Shown: positions 59,152 through 64,000 of the stretch, piece after piece
Layout: every line of letters starts with the position of its first letter
Numbering within the stretch: the stretch's first letter is position 1
Assembly (NCBI RefSeq): GCF_954871325.1
Contig: NC_088776.1
Location: 22,306,508-22,370,507 of the forward strand
Length of the DNA stretch: 64,000 bases
Reading direction: 5' to 3'
DNA from: Gordionus sp. m RMFG-2023
Taxonomy: Eukaryota > Nematomorpha > Gordioida > Chordodea > Parachordodidae
Notes under the pieces: generated by a model
What the model was told of the DNA's origin: nothing
Databases searched by the model: none
Seen by the model: only the letters and a program-made list of their open reading frames with translations
Made by a program: the position numbers and the translations under genes

Positions 59152-59757
59152 AGCATTACAGCCAATACAGGGCTATGAAAATGCGTAGCTGTTCTCCAGA
59201 CAAAAGGAGGCCTAGGTTGGAACTGGGGATGGTTTCGAGCCATTCGTAACCTGAGCTTGCATATAATACTAAATTATTGGGATTGTCCTCAAAGGGCCTG
59301 TTCGAAATAAGGTATTCAGCGGAACGGGCGATCAGAGGAGCATCCCAGTCTTTCTGAATGCTGGAAGCTGGACGACAAAGGGTGGATGAGCAGTTGCTGT
59401 CCTAGATGGTGAAAGCCTGTAAGAGGTCAGTGTCTGAAGGAGTGGATCCATTATCAATGATAGATTGTGCAGCAAGACGAGAAGAGATAAAGGCTGAGAG
59501 AGAAAGTTGTATCGGGGATCGGATACCAATACCATCAGACTTGCTGAGAAGAGTGGCCTGAAGCCAAGATGAATTGGAAAATTTAAGGTTTAATATGTTT
59601 TCAAGGAGACCCTTAATTTGGGTTTCATGAGAAAGGAGCAAGTCACGGCATTTAAAGATCGGAGAGGATCTCAGGGCGTAAAGGATTTTAGGTATGTTGA
59701 AATAATTTTTTATTAAAAAAAAAGATTGATGGGCTGGGAGGTAATTAAATAATGTAT

Positions 59758-60387
59758 TTAATTTATATAAATTATTAAGGGATTTGTTGAAAAATGTCTC
59801 GATGGCTTTTCACCTCCTATGGGTGATCCAAGGTGAGTCATCTCGTCTATGTTGATGACGTGATATGCCATATCTGAAGGGATAGAAGTGGGATTTAGGA
59901 AACAAATCTCACATTTGGGGAGGTTAAGAGATAGTCCTGTTATATGAGAGAAATTCTCAATGATGAGGGGAATGGACATGATTGAGGAGAGGTTGCCCGA
60001 GACAATGCCATCATCAAGATACCAGGAATTTAAGGTAAGGTTAGATTTAGAATAAATTTCCTGGATTATCTTCTGGATCCCGATGCAGAAGAGGGCTGGG
60101 CCTAGGGGGTCACCTTTCTGAATTCCCTCCTGAGATACGATTATGTTATTATTGTATTTTAAAAAAGAATGGCTCGAATAGCTGTGGAGGATGTAAGTAG
60201 AGTATTCGGGGTATTGGTTGCAAAATAGAGGAACGAAGTGTTGGCGTTTTATTGTATAAAATGCATTGTTGAAATCCAGTTTAAGGACCACGTCATCAGG
60301 TATACAGTTAGCTATAGTTAAACGAGCAAGGTGAGCGGAAATTTCAGAGCCTCCAGGAACACCAAACTCAAGTTGAAGTGGCGACAA
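59758..60387 (-). pseudogene. reverse-transcriptase core of the RLE-type LINE
   Basis: A 209-residue open frame with RT palm motifs: LKLDFNNAF (motif A aspartate), EGIQKGDPLGPALFCIGIQK (motif B), NSWYLDDGIVSG (motif C, two catalytic aspartates) and LNLPKCEICFL (motif D/E). The core itself is intact, but the frame is broken on both sides. Confidence 0.85.
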
Positions 60388-60889
60388 GAATGAAGAAAGG
60401 GATTCCTTTATTCGTGAAGCAATAATCTTAGAGACGGACCTTCAGAAGAACGACCCGACAGCTATTGGGGAATACCTCCATCCTTTTTTTTGAGAGCTAT
60501 AAGGCGGGCACCAAAGAGAATAGGAATAATAGGTGATGGGAGGGGTCCATTAAAAATTATATTAATAACCTGGTAAGGTTCTGTAAAAGAGCTCTACAAG
60601 AAATGTTGGGTTTAAAAAGTTAAAAATTAAAAAAGATTTTGGTATTTTTTTTTATTCTGCATGCAATGTCATTTTTTTAAGCATATTTTCTCTCATTTTT
60701 CTATTTATTAAATTATTCACGTCACATTCATTTATAAAATCAAATTTTAGAATTTTTTATTATTTTAGCTTATCTTTCCATTAGTAACTATTATTGTCTT
60801 TAAAAAATAACCGTTTGCTGGAAGCCGAACTGGCTAGGCTGAAAATTCTTGGTATCCCGTCTTTACAGATAATTTTGTATACAGAATTT

Positions 60890-61340
60890 AAGAGTAACTT
60901 TTATAGAGAAAACAATTATAGAGAATGCCGTTTATAAAGAATATCGCCTATAGAGAATGTTATTTATAGAGAATCTCATTTAGAGAATGATTATATAGAT
61001 TGTCTTTTTATAGAGAATGATTATATAGAGAATTTATTTTATGGAGATACTTTTAAAGAGAGAACGATTATAGAGAATGCCGTTTATAGAGAATAATTTA
61101 TAGAAAAATTTATTTTATAGAGTAACTTTTATAGAGGAAACAATTGAAAGTCGTTATAGAGAATCTTGTTGAATTTTTTATATAGAATTATTTTATAAAG
61201 AAGGATTTTATAGAGAATAATTTTATATTGAAAGTTTTTATAGAGAATAATTTTATATTGAAGGATTCTAATATAGAGAATGATTTTATATTGAAGGATT
61301 TTATCGAGAATGTATTTATAGAAAATGAATTATATATTAT
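60890..61340. repeat. degenerate TATAGAGAAT minisatellite
   Basis: At least a dozen copies of TATAGAGAAT or near variants lie at irregular spacing of 13-35 bp. The last part (61201-61320) resolves into four units of about 30 bp, each like AAGGATTTTATAGAGAATAA followed by TTTTATATTG. An isolated copy occurs near 61715. Confidence 0.8.
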
Positions 61341-62053
61341 TTTAGAAATATATTTTTTCAAATAAGACCATTTACCGTCTAATTCAATTATTAACGATTT
61401 TATATAAAATTAATTTTGATTAAGTATTATTTTAGAAATAAATTATTTGAAATAAATTTTACGTCCAAATATGATCATTTACCTTATAACTCAATTTTTT
61501 TGGACCCGTTGTTGCACTTAAACTAGATTACATCAAATATAATTTACTAAAAATATATTATAGGATATATAAAAATAAAGTCAAGGGGTATTTTAGATTT
61601 ATAAAACTAAAATATCTTATTTGAATATTACCTTTTATTGCCGTTGAGTCTCAGATATTATACAACTGATTTAAATCTAGAGAAGCTACTCAAAGCTATA
61701 GTTTGTAGAAAAATTTTTATAGAGAAAGAAATAATGGTCCCAATTCATGAAGATATAAGGGTAAAATTATTTATTCTGAGATTTTGCCATAATTTAAACT
61801 AATCTGGATTATCTACTCAATGTGAGGCTTAGAGATTTTAATTACAATGTCTAATATTTTATTTTTATGGATCTGACGAAATATCAAATAAATTTAGAAA
61901 AGAGAATCAAAATAACCTAAAAAAAATTCAAAACAGCTATGTCTTACACCATCACTTGGAAAGCAATAAGACTGAAAAAATTAAGGTATTCACAAATTAA
62001 ATAATTACCAAGTTAAGTAATAATCTTAGTGGCTTAACTATTTTATTGCTTAA
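61341..62053. other. AT-rich stretch, no recognised gene
   Basis: Two similar AAATATGATCATTTACC/AATTCAATT segments near 61365 and 61475 suggest an old duplication. No coding blocks. Confidence 0.35.
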
Positions 62054-62127
62054 ATGGCTGAATTATTAAAACAATCAATTCATTTATCATTTAAAAAGAA
62101 AAGCAAATTAACAATATCATCTATTGA
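62054..62127 (+). repeat. left part of a duplicated gene-like unit split by a hAT element
   Basis: ATGGCTGAATTATTAAAACA opens a frame reading MAELLKQSIHLSFKKKSKLT then ISSID. A second copy of this unit begins at 63745. The hAT element at 62128 is inserted in the first copy; its continuation (NVFNFIWNSTMTCKKS) resumes after the target duplication at 63681. I do not recognise the protein. Confidence 0.5.
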
Positions 62128-63672
62128 CAGGCGCGTAACCAATGGGGGGGAAAGGGGGAAATTTCCCCCCCATCGCAAATTTGACTATTTTCATAAATAT
62201 CATTTTAAGCTAATAAAAATTTTACCCCCACCCCCCAGACCCCCCCCCTACCCACACAAATCAAAATTTTACAAATATTTGAATATTAATTTTCCAACAT
62301 ATTATTCAAAAATATTAATAAAATGTAAAAATATTTAGTCAAAGAGATTGAAATCAAACGATAATTTATAAATAAGGCTGAGCATGAAAAAAAGTAATGT
62401 GTCGTTAGCAGCGATATCATTATTGAATTCAATTGATCAATCAGAGTTTATCATTGCTGCTAGTTGCATCAATAAATTATTTTTAGCTCACTACTTTGTA
62501 GAAATTTACAAAAACCAAATTTAGATTTGGTTCAAGTTATTGATTTGGCGGAAAATATACATGAACAGGTAGATACAATAAGAATGAATGTAGATAAATA
62601 TTTTCATAATATTTATCTAGACGTTGAATCGAAGGCTAAATTTTATGATATAATACTAATTAAACCTCGTCTAGCACCTAGGCCATTTTTGAGATGAAAA
62701 TAAATATTGGCTCAACTGAAGAATATTCTAAAATATCCATTTTCATCCCATTCTTAGATACTTTTTTATAGCAAATAAAAGTACGGGTTTTAGATAAAAA
62801 ACAAGTCTTTAGCAATCTTCAAGTTTTATTACCCAAAGATCCTTCTTCATTTTCTAATGCCACTATTGGTAAAATTAAATATTTAGAAAAATTTTATTCC
62901 TATGAGATTGATACTGAAATAAATTTAATCAGTGAATTCGAATTGTGGTATAAATATTTATACGTATAGCTATTTTACCTGAGCATGCTATTGATGCGCT
63001 CAATCGGTGTAAAGAAACCTTGGCTCAATTTCCTAATATTTCGAAGTTGTTTTATATTCTTGCATGTTTGCCTATTACAACATGTACGAATGAAAGGACT
63101 TTTTCCAACTTGAGAAGGTTGAAAACATATTTACGAAGTACTGAATCTCGGCTAAATGGGTTAGCTCTGTTAAATATACACAGAGATTTGGTTCCAAAGA
63201 CAAACGAAATAATTAAAAATCTTGTATTTGATAAGAAGTTAAAAAAAACTTGTTAATTTAATTATTTTCTAGTCAATATTTTAAACTACTATTAGTATTT
63301 TCAATAAAAAAAATTATATTCTACTTATATTGTATGAGAATTTAAGCTGAGGCTAGTTTTTAAAGCAAATTTTATAAAAAAAATGACATTACACTTTATT
63401 TCAACTTTACATATAAATAAACCTTTACATTTAAAAAAACTTTATTAAATATAATATACCTAACTTGAAATAATAAAAAAGAGGCTTGTAATATCCTATC
63501 CATAAGCACGAATTAGTAAATAATAGTTAAAAATAGAAATATAATTATTAATTATTCATAATTTAATAGAATAGCTAAATAAGACCCGGCCGAAGGCCAG
63601 GTAAAAGGGGTTTGGGGGCGAAGCCCCCAAAAATTTTTTCCCCCCTATAAGAAAATCCTGGATACGCCACTG
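62128..63672 (+). mobile_element. hAT transposon with perfect target duplication (GGCGTAGCC-end family)
   Basis: The ends are CAGGCGCGTAACC and GGATACGCCACTG. TCTATTGA on both sides (62120-62127 and 63673-63680) is an exact 8-bp duplication. The left interior has the C-rich block and AGCTAATAAAAATTT segment shared with 2684 and 32206; the right interior has CCGGCCGAAGGCC and GGGGGCGAAGCCCCC hairpins. It contains a broken transposase and is the only copy here linking this end family to a coding source. Confidence 0.88.
62395..63256 (+). pseudogene. hAT transposase (DUF4371/ZMYM-like), broken
   Basis: Pieces: SNVSLAAISLLNSIDQSEFI and ASCINKLFLAHYF, then in other frames VIDLAENIHEQVDTIRMNVD, KYFHNIYLDVESKAKFYDI and KPRLAP, and an intact C-terminal frame (63020-63256) AQFPNISKLFYILACLPITT then NERTFSNLRRLKTYLRSTES and RLNGLALLNIHRDL, the dimerisation domain. 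The N-terminal zinc finger is missing. Several stops and shifts. Confidence 0.8.
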
Positions 63673-63680
63673 TCTATTGA

Positions 63681-64000
63681 CAATGTCTTCAATTTCATTT
63701 GGAATAGTACAATGACGTGTAAAAAATCCTATAATAATATTTTAATGGTTGAATTATCAAAACAATCAATTCATTTATCTTTAAAAAGAAAAGTAAATTG
63801 ACAATATCGTCTATTGGCGATGTCTTCATTTTTACTTTGAGGAGCAATGACGTGTAATATTAAAATCGGTAATTATCATATTTCATAATTAAACGCACAA
63901 CCATATACCAGACATGGCAGATATTGCTATTGAAGCAAAAAAAGAAATAAATCGAATAAAGGAAATGGCATGTATCTCGCAAACTACTTAATAGCCGATA
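63681..64000 (+). repeat. second copy of the gene-like unit and right flank
   Basis: 63745-63860 repeats the unit at 62054 (ATGGTTGAATTATCAAAACA; MVELSKQSIHLSLKRKVN), then TGGCGATGTCTTC and AGCAATGACGTGTAA. The frame of this copy stops early. The edge holds a further open segment ADIAIEAKKEINRIKEMACI without a recognised family. Confidence 0.45.

Larger units (their letters stand above)
58612..60610 (-). mobile_element. broken LINE with restriction-like endonuclease domain
   Basis: Minus-strand order: FNGPLPSPIIPILFGARLIA then LKKKDGGI (60560-60470), a frameshift, PIAVGSFFRRSVSKIIASRI, the RT core (60387-59758) with GVPGGSEISAHLARLTIANC, VLKLDFNNAFYTIKR, GIQKGDPLGPALF and SWYLDDG, a linker, a zinc-binding segment CIGCNAVVPSICIDCGH, and a C-terminal domain with RPDGISL...CDYTCVD...EILRKNKYA (58612-59151), the PD-(D/E)xK pattern of restriction-like endonucleases. 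At least four frame breaks. The 5' part is truncated. Same family as 1-560. Confidence 0.82.

Noticed and set aside
58694-59243. ORFs overlapping the endonuclease domain in other frames
   Set aside because: Shadows of the minus-strand LINE frame, which carries the recognisable motifs.
1-64000. LTR retroelement or viral relic
   Set aside because: No paired LTRs, protease, integrase or envelope-like frames were recognised. The RT frames present are all of LINE type.

Overview
This is a strongly AT-rich eukaryotic window. There are no bacterial features such as operons, Shine-Dalgarno sites or CRISPR arrays. It holds one clear host gene, one unassigned membrane-protein ORF, and a dense layer of transposable elements. 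The host gene is CCT6 (TCP-1 zeta chaperonin subunit) on the minus strand. It reads out as 15 exons from the start codon at 29271 to the stop at 8718, giving 542 residues. Intron sizes are bimodal: seven of 39-51 nt, the rest from about 100 nt to 9.4 kb, and the long ones are filled with transposons. Metazoan-type elements (RTE LINE, pogo-like, many hAT families) and an animal-like CCT6 point to a fast-evolving, AT-rich animal. The species cannot be fixed from sequence alone.

Layout. 1-560: broken LINE reverse transcriptase running off the left edge. 0.56-8.7 kb: mostly featureless AT-rich DNA with small TIR elements, a perfect 47-bp hairpin and a GATC-palindrome cluster. 8.7-29.3 kb: CCT6. 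Its introns carry hAT elements (10.5-12.4, 13.8-14.5, 17.3-18.9, 21.0-21.7, 23.2-24.7 kb), two opposed LINE fragments (14.9-17.3 kb) and a long-TIR element of unknown superfamily (19.0-20.9 kb). 29.4-33.4 kb: a tandem duplication just upstream of CCT6, then two hAT elements with perfect 8-bp target duplications. 33.5-47.4 kb: a nest of elements inside one hAT element. It contains a 1.8-kb hAT (itself holding a 224-bp MITE), two hAT copies of a second type in opposite orientations, and a foldback element split by a full-length RTE LINE whose single ORF has one stop. 48.6-49.4 kb: broken Tc1/mariner-IS630-like transposase. 49.9-50.3 kb: intact 145-residue ORF with a C-terminal membrane anchor. 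50.9-56.0 kb: two related elements flanked by TA, the larger pogo-like. 58.6-60.6 kb: broken LINE with a restriction-like endonuclease domain. 60.9-61.3 kb: degenerate TATAGAGAAT array. 62.1-63.7 kb: hAT element with perfect target duplication.

The genes do not form a pathway. The biological story is an essential cytosolic chaperonin gene persisting inside heavy transposon load, and a transposon community in which at least eleven hAT terminal-repeat types can be told apart, many with a private short motif repeated just inside their ends. I found no convincing LTR retroelement, virus-derived gene, tRNA or rRNA.
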